From Prosapia bicincta (lineage: Eukaryota; Arthropoda; Insecta; Hemiptera; Cercopidae), in assembly GCA_036971475.1 (NCBI GenBank), contig JBAIZL010000002.1, positions 1,730,113 through 1,794,112 of the forward strand: DNA of 64,000 nt, read 5' to 3'. The translations under genes and the position numbers were made by a program. Positions 50,600 through 64,000 of this stretch are shown here, piece by piece (within the stretch, counting starts at the first letter, position 1; every line of letters starts with the position of its first letter). The notes under the pieces were generated by a model. It ran no database searches, was not told where the DNA came from, and was given only the letters and a program-made list of their open reading frames with translations.

Positions 50600-53010
50600 C
50601 ACTGATCCGGTATGCATTTCACCCGTCTCTCTCTTCTTACACTTTGTAGCTACGGCACGCAAGCTACACTCATCCGGTATGCATTTTACCCGTCTCTCTC
50701 TACTTACACTTTGTAGCTACGGCACGCAAGCAACACTCATCCGGTATGCATTTCACCCGTCTCTCTCTTCTTACACTTTGTAGCTACGGCACGCAAGCAA
50801 CACTCATCCGGTATGCATTTCATTGGTCTCTCTCTTCTTACACTTTGTAGCTACGGCACGCAAGCAACACTCATCCGGTATGCATTTCACCCGTCTCTCT
50901 CTTCTTACACTTTGTAGCTACGGCACGCAAGCAACACTCATCCGGTATGCATTTCACCCGTCTCTCTCTTCTTACACTTTGTAGCTACGGCACGCAAGCA
51001 ACACTCATCCGGTATGCATTTCATTGGTCTCTCTCTTCTTACACTTTGTAGCTATGGCACGCAAGCAACACTAATCCGGTATGCATTTCACCCGTCTCTC
51101 TCTTCTTACACTTTGTAGCTACGGCACGCAAGCAACACTCATCCGGTATGCATTTCACCCGTCTCTCTCTTCTTACACTTTGTAGCTACGGCACGCAAGC
51201 AACACTCATCCGGTGTGCATTTCACCGGTCTCTCTCTTCTTACACTTTGTAGCTACTGCACGCAAGCAACACTCATCCGGTATGCATTTCACCGGTCTCT
51301 CTCTTCTTACACTTTGTAGCTACGGCATGCAAGCAACAGTCATCCGGTATGCATTTCTCCGGTCTCTCTCTTCTTACACTTTGTAGCTACGGCACCCAAG
51401 CAACACTCATCCGGTATGCATTTCACCGGTCTCTCTCATCTTACACTTTGTAGCTATGGCACGCAAGCAACACTCATCCGGTATGCATTTCACCGGTCTC
51501 CCTCTTCTTACACTTTGTAGCTACGGCACGCAAGCAACACTCATCCGGTATGCATTTCACCCGTCTCTCTCTTCTTACACTAAGTAGCTACGGCACGCAA
51601 GCAACACTCATCCGGTATGCATTTCACCGGTCTCTCTCATCTTACACTTTGTAGCTACGGCACGCAAGCAACACTCATCCGGTATGCATTTTACCGGTCT
51701 CTCTCTTCTTACACTTTGTAGCTACGGCTCGCAAGCAACACTCATCCGGTATGCATTTCACCGGTCTTTCTCTTCTTACACTTTGTAGCTACGGCACGCA
51801 AGCAACACTCATCCGGTATGCATTTCACCGGTCTCTCTCATCTTACACTTTGTAGCTACGGCACGCAAGCAACACTCATCCGGTATGCATTTCACCGGTC
51901 TCTCTCTTCTTACATTTTGTAGCTACGGCACGCAAGCAACACTCATCCGGTATGCATTTCACCCGTCTCTCTCTTCTTACACTTTGTAGCTACGGCACGC
52001 AAGCAACACTCATCCGGTATGCATTTCACCCGTCTCTCTCTTCTTACACTTTGTAGCTACGGCACGCAAGCAACACTCATCCGGTATGCATTTCATTGGT
52101 CTCTCTCTTCTTACACTTTGTAGCTACGGCACGCAAGCAACACTCATCCGGTATGCATTTCACCCGTCTCTCTCTTCTTACACTTTGTAGCTACGGCACG
52201 CAAGCAACACTCATCCGGTATGCATTTCACCCGTCTCTCTCTTCTTAAACTTTGTAGCTACGGCACGCAAGCAACACTCATCCGGTATGCATTTCACCCG
52301 TCTCTCTCTTCTTACACTTTGTAGCTACGGCACGCAAGCAACACTCATCCGGTATGCATTTCACCCGTCTCTCTTCTTCTTACACTTTGTAGCTACGGCA
52401 CGCAAGCAACACTCATCCGGTATGCATTTCACCCGTCTCTCTCTTCTTACACTTTGTAGCTACGGCACGCAAGCAACACTCATCCGGTATGCATTTCACC
52501 CGTCTCTCTTCTTCTTACACTTTGTAGCTACGGCACGCAAGCAACACTCATCCGGTATGCATTTTACCCGTCTCTCTCTTCTTACACTTTGTAGCTACGG
52601 CACGCAAGCAACACTCATCCGGTATGCATTTCACCGGTCTCTCTCTTCTTACATTTTGTAGCTACGGCACGCAAGCAACACTCATCCGGTATGCATTTCA
52701 CCGGTCTCTCTCTTCTTACACTTTGCAGCTACGGCACGCAAGCAACACTCATCCGGTATGCATTTCACCCGTCTCTCTCTTCTTACACTTTGTAGCTACG
52801 GCACGCAAGCAACACTCATCCGGTATGCATTTCACCGGTCTCTCTCTTCTTACACTTTGTAGCTACGGCACGCAAGCAACACTCATCCGGTATGCATTTC
52901 ACCGGTCTCTCTCTTCTTACACTTTGTAGCTACGGCACGCAAGCAACACTCATCCGGTATGCATTTCACCGGTCTCTCTCTTCTTACACTTTGTAGCTAC
53001 GGCACGCAAG
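50600..53010 (+). repeat. Higher-order block in 67-bp array (copy at about 53350-55760)
   Basis: The AAGCTACACTC variant (50661 and 53410) and CTTCTTAAACTTTG (52241 and 54990) are both offset by 2,749 bp, which is 41 units plus two 1-bp insertions. The match ends near 53.02 kb, where the left copy has GGTGTGC and the right copy has GGTATGCATTTTA. Confidence 0.85.
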
Positions 53011-56000
53011 CAACACTCATCCGGTGTGCATTTCACCGGTCTCTCTCTTCTTACACTTTGTAGCTACGGCACGCAAGCAACACTCATCCGGTATGCATTT
53101 CTCCGGTCTCTCTCTTCTTACACTTTGTAGCTACGGCATGCAAGCAACAGTCATCCGGTATGCATTTCTCCGGTCTCTCTCTTCTTACACTTTGTAGCTA
53201 CGGCACCCAAGCAACACTCATCCGGTATGCATTTCACCGGTCTCTCTCATCTTACACTTTGTAGCTATGGCACGCAAGCAACACTCATCCGGTATGAATT
53301 TCACCGGTCTCCCTCTTCTTACACTTTGTAGCTACGGCACGCAAGCAACACTCATCCGGTATGCATTTCACCCGTCTCTCTCTTCTTACACTTTGTAGCT
53401 ACGGCACGCAAGCTACACTCATCCGGTATGCATTTTACCCGTCTCTCTCTACTTACACTTTGTAGCTACGGCACGCAAGCAACACTCATCCGGTATGCAT
53501 TTCACCCGTCTCTCTCTTCTTACACTTTGTAGCTACGGCACGCAAGCAACACTCATCCGGTATGCATTTCATTGGTCTCTCTCTTCTTACACTTTGTAGC
53601 TACGGCACGCAAGCAACACTCATCCGGTATGCATTTCACCCGTCTCTCTCTTCTTACACTTTGTAGCTACGGCACGCAAGCAACACTCATCCGGTATGCA
53701 TTTCACCCGTCTCTCTCTTCTTACACTTTGTAGCTACGGCACGCAAGCAACACTCATCCGGTATGCATTTCATTGGTCTCTCTCTTCTTACACTTTGTAG
53801 CTATGGCACGCAAGCAACACTAATCCGGTATGCATTTCACCCGTCTCTCTCTTCTTACACTTTGTAGCTACGGCACGCAAGCAACACTCATCCGGTATGC
53901 ATTTCACCCGTCTCTCTCTTCTTACACTTTGTAGCTACGGCACGCAAGCAACACTCATCCGGTGTGCATTTCACCGGTCTCTCTCTTCTTACACTTTGTA
54001 GCTACTGCACGCAAGCAACACTCATCCGGTATGCATTTCACCGGTCTCTCTCTTCTTACACTTTGTAGCTACGGCATGCAAGCAACAGTCATCCGGTATG
54101 CATTTCTCCGGTCTCTCTCTTCTTACACTTTGTAGCTACGGCACCCAAGCAACACTCATCCGGTATGCATTTCACCGGTCTCTCTCATCTTACACTTTGT
54201 AGCTATGGCACGCAAGCAACACTCATCCGGTATGCATTTCACCGGTCTCCCTCTTCTTACACTTTGTAGCTACGGCACGCAAGCAACACTCATCCGGTAT
54301 GCATTTCACCCGTCTCTCTCTTCTTACACTAAGTAGCTACGGCACGCAAGCAACACTCATCCGGTATGCATTTCACCGGTCTCTCTCATCTTACACTTTG
54401 TAGCTACGGCACGCAAGCAACACTCATCCGGTATGCATTTTACCGGTCTCTCTCTTCTTACACTTTGTAGCTACGGCTCGCAAGCAACACTCATCCGGTA
54501 TGCATTTCACCGGTCTTTCTCTTCTTACACTTTGTAGCTACGGCACGCAAGCAACACTCATCCGGTATGCATTTCACCGGTCTCTCTCATCTTACACTTT
54601 GTAGCTACGGCACGCAAGCAACACTCATCCGGTATGCATTTCACCGGTCTCTCTCTTCTTACATTTTGTAGCTACGGCACGCAAGCAACACTCATCCGGT
54701 ATGCATTTCACCCGTCTCTCTCTTCTTACACTTTGTAGCTACGGCACGCAAGCAACACTCATCCGGTATGCATTTCACCCGTCTCTCTCTTCTTACACTT
54801 TGTAGCTACGGCACGCAAGCAACACTCATCCGGTATGCATTTCATTGGTCTCTCTCTTCTTACACTTTGTAGCTACGGCACGCAAGCAACACTCATCCGG
54901 TATGCATTTCACCCGTCTCTCTCTTCTTACACTTTGTAGCTACGGCACGCAAGCAACACTCATCCGGTATGCATTTCACCCGTCTCTCTCTTCTTAAACT
55001 TTGTAGCTACGGCACGCAAGCAACACTCATCCGGTATGCATTTCACCCGTCTCTCTCTTCTTACACTTTGTAGCTACGGCACGCAAGCAACACTCATCCG
55101 GTATGCATTTCACCCGTCTCTCTTCTTCTTACACTTTGTAGCTACGGCACGCAAGCAACACTCATCCGGTATGCATTTCACCCGTCTCTCTCTTCTTACA
55201 CTTTGTAGCTACGGCACGCAAGCAACACTCATCCGGTATGCATTTCACCCGTCTCTCTTCTTCTTACACTTTGTAGCTACGGCACGCAAGCAACACTCAT
55301 CCGGTATGCATTTTACCCGTCTCTCTCTTCTTACACTTTGTAGCTACGGCACGCAAGCAACACTCATCCGGTATGCATTTCACCGGTCTCTCTCTTCTTA
55401 CATTTTGTAGCTACGGCACGCAAGCAACACTCATCCGGTATGCATTTCACCGGTCTCTCTCTTCTTACACTTTGCAGCTACGGCACGCAAGCAACACTCA
55501 TCCGGTATGCATTTCACCCGTCTCTCTCTTCTTACACTTTGTAGCTACGGCACGCAAGCAACACTCATCCGGTATGCATTTCACCGGTCTCTCTCTTCTT
55601 ACACTTTGTAGCTACGGCACGCAAGCAACACTCATCCGGTATGCATTTCACCGGTCTCTCTCTTCTTACACTTTGTAGCTACGGCACGCAAGCAACACTC
55701 ATCCGGTATGCATTTCACCGGTCTCTCTCTTCTTACACTTTGTAGCTACGGCACGCAAGCAACACTCATCCGGTATGCATTTTACCCGTCTCTCTCTTCT
55801 TACACTTTGTAGCTACGGCACGCAAGCAACACTCATCCGGTATGCATTTCACCCGTCTCTCTCTTCTTACACTTTGTAGCTACGGCACGCAAGCAACACT
55901 CATCCGGTATGCATTTCACCCGTCTCTCTCTTCTTACACTTTGTAGCTACGGCACGCAAGCAACACTCATCCGGTGTGCATTTCACCGGTCTCTCTCTTC

Positions 56001-59000
56001 TTACACTTTGTAGCTACGGCACGCAAGCAACACTCATCCGGTATGCATTTCTCCGGTCTCTCTCTTCTTACACTTTGTAGCTACGGCATGCAAGCAACAG
56101 TCATCCGGTATGCATTTCTCCGGTCTCTCTCTTCTTACACTTTGTAGCTACGGCACCCAAGCAACACTCATCCGGTATGCATTTCACCGGTCTCTCTCAT
56201 CTTACACTTTGTAGCTATGGCACGCAAGCAACACTCATCCGGTATGAATTTCACCGGTCTCCCTCTTCTTACACTTTGTAGCTACGGCACGCAAGCAACA
56301 CTCATCCGGTATGCATTTCACCCGTCTCTATCTTCTTACACTAAGTAGCTACGGCACGCAAGCAACACTCATCCGGTATGCATTTCACCGGTCTCTCTCA
56401 TCTTACACTTTGTAGCTACGGCACGCAAGCAACACTCATCCGGTATGCATTTTACCGGTCTCTCTCTTCTTACACTTTGTAGCTACGGCTCGCAAGCAAC
56501 ACTCATCCGGTATGCATTTCACCGGTCTCTCTCTTCTTACACTAAGTAGCTACGGCACGTAAGCAACACTCATCCGGTATGCATTTCACCGGTCTCTCTC
56601 ATCTTACACTTTGTAGCTACGGCACGCAAGCAACACTCATCCGGTATGCATTTCACCGGTCTCTCTCTTCTTACATTTTGTAGCTACGGCACGCAAGCAA
56701 CACTCATCCGGTATGCATTTCACCGGTCTCTCTCTTCTTACACTTTGCAGCTACGGCACGCAAGCAACACTCATCCGGTATGCATATCACCCGTCTCTCT
56801 CTTCTTACACTTTGTAGCTACGGCACGCAAGCAACACTCATCCGGTATGCATTTCACCGGTCTCTCTCTTCTTACACTTTGTAGCTACGGCACGCAAGCA
56901 ACACTCATCCGGTATGCATTTCACCGGTCTCTCTCTTCTTACACTTTGTAGCTACGGCACGCAAGCAACACTCATCCGGTATGCATTTCACCGGTCTCTC
57001 TCTTCTTACACTTTGTAGCTACGGCACGCAAGCAACACTCATCCGGTGTGCATTTCACCGGTCTCTCTCTTCTTACACTTTGTAGCTACGGCACGCAAGC
57101 AACACTCATCCGGTATGCATTTCACCGGTCTCTCTCTTCTTACACTTTGTAGCTACGGCATGCAAGCAACACTCATCCGGTATGCATTTTACCCGTCTCT
57201 CTCTTCTTACACTTTGTAGCTACGGCACGCAAGCAACACTCATCCGGTATGCATTTCATTGGTCTCTCTCTTCTTACACTTTGTAGCTACGGCACGCAAG
57301 CAACACTCATCCGGTATGCATTTCACCCGTCTCTCTCTTCTTACACTTTGTAGCTACGGCACGCAAGCAACACTCATCCGGTATGCATTTTACCCGTCTC
57401 TCTCTTCTTACACTTTGTAGCTACGGCACGCAAGCAACACTCATCCGGTATGCATTTCACCCGTCTCTCTCTTCTTACACTTTGTAGCTACGGCACGCAA
57501 GCAACACTCATCCGGTATGCATTTCACCCGTCTCTCTCTTCTTACACTTTGTAGCTACGGCACGCAAGCAACACTCATCCGGTATGCATTTCACCCGTCT
57601 CTCTCTTCTTACACTTTGTAGCTACGGCACGCAAGCAACACTCATCCGGTATGCATTTCACCCGTCTCTCTTCTTCTTACACTTTGTAGCTACGGCACGC
57701 AAGCAACACTCATCCGGTATGCATTTTACCCGTCTCTCTCTTCTTACACTTTGTAGCTACGGCACGCAAGCAACACTCATCCGGTATGCATTTCATTGGT
57801 CTCTCTCTTCTTACACTTTGTAGCTACGGCACGCAAGCAACACTGATCCGGTATGCATTTCACCCGTCTCTCTCTTCTTACACTTTGTAGCTACGGCACG
57901 CAAGCTACACTCATCCGGTATGCATTTTACCCGTCTCTCTCTACTTACACTTTGTAGCTACGGCACGCAAGCAACACTCATCCGGTATGCATTTCACCCG
58001 TCTCTCTCTTCTTACACTTTGTAGCTACGGCACGCAAGCAACACTCATCCGGTATGCATTTCATTGGTCTCTCTCTTCTTACACTTTGTAGCTACGGCAC
58101 GCAAGCAACACTCATCCGGTATGCATTTCACCCGTCTCTCTCTTCTTACACTTTGTAGCTACGGCACGCAAGCAACACTCATCCGGTATGCATTTCACCC
58201 GTCTCTCTCTTCTTACACTTTGTAGCTACGGCACGCAAGCAACACTCATCCGGTATGCATTTCATTGGTCTCTCTCTTCTTACACTTTGTAGCTATGGCA
58301 CGCAAGCAACACTAATCCGGTATGCATTTCACCCGTCTCTCTCTTCTTACACTTTGTAGCTACGGCACGCAAGCAACACTCATCCGGTATGCATTTCACC
58401 CGTCTCTCTCTTCTTACACTTTGTAGCTACGGCACGCAAGCAACACTCATCCGGTGTGCATTTCACCGGTCTCTCTCTTCTTACACTTTGTAGCTACTGC
58501 ACGCAAGCAACACTCATCCGGTATGCATTTCACCGGTCTCTCTCTTCTTACACTTTGTAGCTACGGCATGCAAGCAACAGTCATCCGGTATGCATTTCTC
58601 CGGTCTCTCTCTTCTTACACTTTGTAGCTACGGCACCCAAGCAACACTCATCCGGTATGCATTTCACCGGTCTCTCTCATCTTACACTTTGTAGCTATGG
58701 CACGCAAGCAACACTCATCCGGTATGCATTTCACCGGTCTCCCTCTTCTTACACTTTGTAGCTACGGCACGCAAGCAACACTCATCCGGTATGCATTTCA
58801 CCCGTCTCTCTCTTCTTACACTAAGTAGCTACGGCACGCAAGCAACACTCATCCGGTATGCATTTCACCGGTCTCTCTCATCTTACACTTTGTAGCTACG
58901 GCACGCAAGCAACACTCATCCGGTATGCATTTTACCGGTCTCTCTCTTCTTACACTTTGTAGCTACGGCTCGCAAGCAACACTCATCCGGTATGCATTTC

Positions 59001-62000
59001 ACCGGTCTTTCTCTTCTTACACTTTGTAGCTACGGCACGCAAGCAACACTCATCCGGTATGCATTTCACCGGTCTCTCTCATCTTACACTTTGTAGCTAC
59101 GGCACGCAAGCAACACTCATCCGGTATGCATTTCACCGGTCTCTCTCTTCTTACATTTTGTAGCTACGGCACGCAAGCAACACTCATCCGGTATGCATTT
59201 CACCCGTCTCTCTCTTCTTACACTTTGTAGCTACGGCACGCAAGCAACACTCATCCGGTATGCATTTCACCCGTCTCTCTCTTCTTACACTTTGTAGCTA
59301 CGGCACGCAAGCAACACTCATCCGGTATGCATTTCATTGGTCTCTCTCTTCTTACACTTTGTAGCTACGGCACGCAAGCAACACTCATCCGGTATGCATT
59401 TCACCCGTCTCTCTCTTCTTACACTTTGTAGCTACGGCACGCAAGCAACACTCATCCGGTATGCATTTCACCCGTCTCTCTCTTCTTAAACTTTGTAGCT
59501 ACGGCACGCAAGCAACACTCATCCGGTATGCATTTCACCCGTCTCTCTCTTCTTACACTTTGTAGCTACGGCACGCAAGCAACACTCATCCGGTATGCAT
59601 TTCACCCGTCTCTCTTCTTCTTACACTTTGTAGCTACGGCACGCAAGCAACACTCATCCGGTATGCATTTTACCCGTCTCTCTCTTCTTACACTTTGTAG
59701 CTACGGCACGCAAGCAACACTCATCCGTTATGCACTTCATTGGTCTCTCTCTTCTTACACTTTGTAGCTACGGCACGCAAGCAACACTGATCCGGTATGC
59801 ATTTCACCCGTCTCTCTCTTCTTACACTTTGTAGCTACGGCACGCAAGCAACACTGATCCGGTATGCATTTTACCCGTCTCTCTCTTCTTACACTTTGTA
59901 GCTACGGCACGCAAGCAACACTCATCCGGTATGCATTTCACCCGTCTCTCTCTTCTTACACTTTGTAGCTACGGCACACAAGCAACACTCATCCGGTATG
60001 CATTTCATTGGTCACTCTCTTCTTACACTTTGTAGCTACGGCACGCAAGCAACACTCATCCGGTATGCATTTCACCCGTCTCTCTCTTCTTACACTTTGT
60101 AGCTACGGCACGCAAGCAACACTCATCCGGTATGCATTTCACCCGTCTCTCTCTTCTTACACTTTGTAGCTACGGCACGCAAGCAACACTCATCCGGTAT
60201 GCATTTCATTGGTCTCTCTCTTCTTACACTTTGTAGCTATGGCACGCAAGCAACACTAATCCGGTATGCATTTCACCCGTCTCTCTCTTCTTACACTTTG
60301 TAGCTACGGCACGCAAGCAACACTCATCCGGTGTGCATTTCACCGGTCTCTCTCTTCTTACACTTTGTAGCTACGGCACGCAAGCAACACTCATCCGGTA
60401 TGCATTTCTCCGGTCTCTCTCTTCTTACACTTTGTAGCTACGGCATGCAAGCAACAGTCATCCGGTATGCATTTCTCCGGTCTCTCTCTTCTTACACTTT
60501 GTAGCTACGGCACAAAGCAACACTCATCCGGTATGCATTTCACCGGTCTCTCTCATCTTACACTTTGTAGCTATGGCACGCAAGCAACACTCATCCGGTA
60601 TGCATTTCACCGGTCTCCCTCTTCTTACACTTTGTAGGTACGGCACGCAAGCAACACTCATCTGGTATGCATTTCACCCGTCTCTCTCTTCTTACACTAA
60701 GTAGCTACGGCACGCAAGCAACACTCATCCGGTATGCATTTCACCGGTCTCTCTCATCTTACACTTTGTAGCTACGGCACGCAAGCAACACTCATCCGGT
60801 ATGCATTTTACCGGTCTCTCTCTTCTTACACTTTGTAGCTACGGCTCGCAAGCAACACTCATCCGGTATGCATTTCACCGGTTTCTCTCTTCTTACACTT
60901 TGTAGCTACGGCACGCAAGCAACACTCATCCGGTATGCATTTCACCGGTCTCTCTCATCTTACACTTTGTAGCTACGGCACGCAAGCAACACTCATCCGG
61001 TATGCATTTCACCGGTCTCTCTCTTCTTACATTTTGTAGCTACGGCACGCAAGCAACACTCATCCGGTATGCATTTCACCGGTCTCTCTCTTCTTACACT
61101 TTGCAGCTACGGCACGCAAGCAACACTCATCCGGTATGCATTTCACCCGTCTCTCTCTTCTTACACTTTGTAGCTACGGCACGCAAGCAACACTCATCCG
61201 GTATGCATTTCACCGGTCTCTCTCTTCTTACACTTTGTAGCTACGGCACGCAAGCAACACTCATCCGGTATGCATTTCACCGGTCTCTCTCTTCTTACAC
61301 TTTGTAGCTACGGCACGCAAGCAACACTCATCCGGTATGCATTTCACCGGTCTCTCTCTTCTTACACTTTGTAGCTACGGCACGCAAGCAACACTCATCC
61401 GGTATGCATTTTACCCGTCTCTCTCTTCTTACACTTTGTAGCTACGGCACGCAAGCAACACTCATCCGGTATGCATTTCAACCGTCTCTCTCTTCTTACA
61501 CTTTGTAGCTACGGCACGCAAGCAACACTCATCCGGTATGCATTTCACCCGTCTCTCTCTTCTTACACTTTGTAGCTACGGCACGCAAGCAACACTCATC
61601 CGGTGTGCATTTCACCGGTCTCTCTCTTCTTACACTTTGTAGCTACGGCACGCAAGCAACACTCATCCGGTATGCATTTCTCCGGTCTCTCTCTTCTTAC
61701 ACTTTGTAGCTACGGCATGCAAGCAACATTCATCCGGTATGCATTTCTCCGGTCTCTCTCTTCTTACACTTTGTAGCTACGGCACCCAAGCAACACTCAT
61801 CCGGTATGCATTTCACCGGTCTCTCTCATCTTACACTTTGTAGCTATGGCACGCAAGCAACACTCATCCGGTATGAATTTCACCGGTCTCCCTCTTCTTA
61901 CACTTTGTAGCTACGGCACGCAAGCAACACTCATCCGGTATGCATTTCACCCGTCTCTCTCTTCTTACACTAAGTAGCTACGGCACGCAAGCAACACTCA

Positions 62001-64000
62001 TCCGGTATGCATTTCACCGGTCTCTCTCATCTTACACTTTGTAGCTACGGCACGCAAGCAACACTCATCCAGTATGCATTTTACCGGTCTCTCTCTTCTT
62101 ACACTTTGTAGCTACGGCTCGCAAGCAACACTCATCCGGTATGCATTTCACCGGTCTCTCTCATCTTACACTTTGTAGCTACGGCACGCAAGCAACACTC
62201 ATCCGGTATGCATTTCACCGGTCTCTCTCATCTTACACTTTGTAGCTACGGCACGCAAGCAACACTCATCCGGTATGCATTTCACCGGTCTCTCTCTTCT
62301 TACATTTTGTAGCTACGGCACGCAAGCAACACTCATCCGGTATGCATTTCACCGGTCTCTCTCTTCTTACACTTTGCAGCTACGGCACGCAAGCAACACT
62401 CATCCGGTATGCATTTCACCCGTCTCTCTCTTCTTACACTTTGTAGCTACGGCACGCAAGCAACACTCATCCGGTATGCATTTCACCCGTCTCTCTCTTC
62501 TTACACTTTGTAGCTACGGCACGCAAGCAACACTCATCCGGTATGCATTTCACCCGTCTCTCTTCTTCTTACACTTTGTAGCTACGGCACGCAAGCAACA
62601 CTCATCCGGTATGCATTTTACCCGTCTCTCTCTTCTTACACTTTGTAGCTACGGCACGCAAGCAACACTCATCCGGTATGCATTTCATTGGTCTCTCTCT
62701 TCTTACACTTTGTAGCTACGGCACGCAAGCAACACTGATCCGGTATGCATTTCACCCGTCTCTCTCTTCTTACACTTTGTAGCTACGGCACGCAAGCTAC
62801 ACTCATCCGGTATGCATTTTACCCGTCTCTCTCTACTTACACTTTGTAGCTACGGCACGCAAGCAACACTCATCCGGTATGCATTTCACCCGTCTCTCTC
62901 TTCTTACACTTTGTAGCTACGGCACGCAAGCAACACTCATCCGGTATGCATTTCATTGGTCTCTCTCTTCTTACACTTTGTAGCTACGGCACGCAAGCAA
63001 CACTCATCCGGTATGCATTTCACCCGTCTCTCTCTTCTTACACTTTGTAGCTACGGCACGCAAGCAACACTCATCCGGTATGCATTTCACCCGTCTCTCT
63101 CTTCTTACACTTTGTAGCTACGGCACGCAAGCAACACTCATCCGGTATGCATTTCATTGGTCTCTCTCTTCTTACACTTTGTAGCTATGGCACGCAAGCA
63201 ACACTAATCCGGTATGCATTTCACCCGTCTCTCTCTTCTTACACTTTGTAGCTACGGCACGCAAGCAACACTCATCCGGTATGCATTTCACCCGTCTCTC
63301 TTTTCTTACACTTTGTAGCTACGGCACGCAAGCAACACTCATCCGGTGTGCATTTCACCGGTCTCTCTCTTCTTACACTTTGTAGCTACTGCACGCAAGC
63401 AACACTCATCCGGTATGCATTTCACCGGTCTCTCTCTTCTTACACTTTGTAGCTACGGCATGCAAGCAACCGTCATCCGGTATGCATTTCTCCGGTCTCT
63501 CTCTTCTTACACTTTGTAGCTACGGCACAAAAGCAACACTCATCCGGTATGCATTTCACCGGTCTCTCTCATCTTACACTTTGTAGCTATGGCACGCAAG
63601 CAACACTCATCCGGTATGCATTTCACCGGTCTCCCTCTTCTTACACTTTGTAGCTACGGCACGCAAGCAACACTCATCCGGTATGCATTTCACCCGTCTC
63701 TCTCTTCTTACACTAAGTAGCTACGGCACGCAAGCAACACTCATCCGGTATGCATTTCACCGGTCTCTCTCATCTTACACTTTGTAGCTACGGCACGCAA
63801 GCAACACTCATCCGGTATGCATTTTACCGGTCTCTCTCTTCTTACACTTTGTAGCTACGGCTCGCAAGCAACACTCATCCGGTATGCATTTCACCGGTCT
63901 CTCTCTTCTTACACTTTGTAGCTACGGCACGCAAGCAACACTCATCCGGTATGCATTTCACCGGTCTCTCTCATCTTACACTTTGTAGCTACGGCACGCA

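Larger units (their letters stand above)
46099..64000 (+). repeat. 67-bp satellite array, ~267 units, cut by window end
   Basis: The unit is cacgcaagcaacactcatc, then cggtatgcatttcacccg, then tctctctcttcttacac, then tttgtagctacgg. The span from 46099 to the last CACGCA at 63995 is 17,896 bp. That equals 267 units plus 7 bp, explained by nine 1-bp insertions (TCTCTTCTTCTT units) and two 1-bp deletions (near 46840 and 60513). Units fall into classes at one site: CACCCG, CACCGG, TTACCCG/TTACCGG, CTCCGG and CATTGG. The consensus holds four CpGs. The recurring 79-146-codon frames appear only where TTGTAG has mutated or the three-unit phase happens to be open, so they are not genes. The array continues beyond position 64000. 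Confidence 0.98.

Noticed and set aside
46084..62715. Repeated open frames of 69-146 codons (MHFTGLSLLT..., MHFTRLSLLT...) as a gene family
   Set aside because: They are translations of the 67-bp satellite, whose reading frame cycles every three units. They open only where the TAG in TTGTAGC is mutated or out of phase.
46099..64000. Centromere protein B-type box in the 67-bp unit
   Set aside because: CCGG and CGGG are present, but the TTCG-spacer-CGGG arrangement of the vertebrate box is not.

Overview
This is a eukaryotic, gene-poor window dominated by tandem repeats. No complete, recognisable protein-coding gene, rRNA or tRNA could be supported. The non-repeat DNA is AT-rich (roughly two thirds A+T by eye). 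It carries long (CA/GT)n, (TA)n and (GA)n microsatellites, a short DNA-transposon relic with terminal inverted repeats, and a retroelement-type hairpin tail resembling those of Penelope-like elements. Together these suggest an animal, most likely an invertebrate such as an arthropod. That assignment is inference and I cannot name the species.

Layout. 1-1.9 kb: low-information DNA with a CA-rich microsatellite. 1.89-2.40 kb: a 66-bp minisatellite organised as 132-bp dimers, open on the minus strand as 22-residue peptide repeats. 2.45-20.06 kb: a 119-bp satellite array; boundary arithmetic gives 148 units. 20.06-31.75 kb: AT-rich DNA with a diverged ~190-bp tandem triplicate, several long microsatellites including a ~440-bp GT tract, a 28-bp minisatellite, a ~108-bp direct duplication, and a ~740-bp TIR element at 30.5-31.24 kb. 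31.90-36.92 kb: a 29-bp array of 173 units, flanked on both sides by related pieces of one hairpin-bearing repeat. 38.18-40.58 kb: a 48-bp G-run minisatellite of about 48 units, preceded by two shorter 41-bp ancestral-type units. 40.76-41.65 kb: a decayed reading frame. 41.65-46.04 kb: AT-rich DNA without recognisable genes. 46.04-64.0 kb: a 67-bp CpG-bearing satellite, about 267 units, cut by the window edge.

Five mutually unrelated tandem families fill about 43 kb (about 68%) of the window. The two largest arrays show nested, whole-unit, kilobase-scale internal duplications that can be traced by private mutations. This implies ongoing unequal exchange or segmental amplification. There are no cooperating genes to describe. 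The interest lies in how the arrays arose: founder units at their edges, integer unit counts, and an array breaking into a mobile-element copy. Every ORF inside an array is best explained as a by-product of the repeat.
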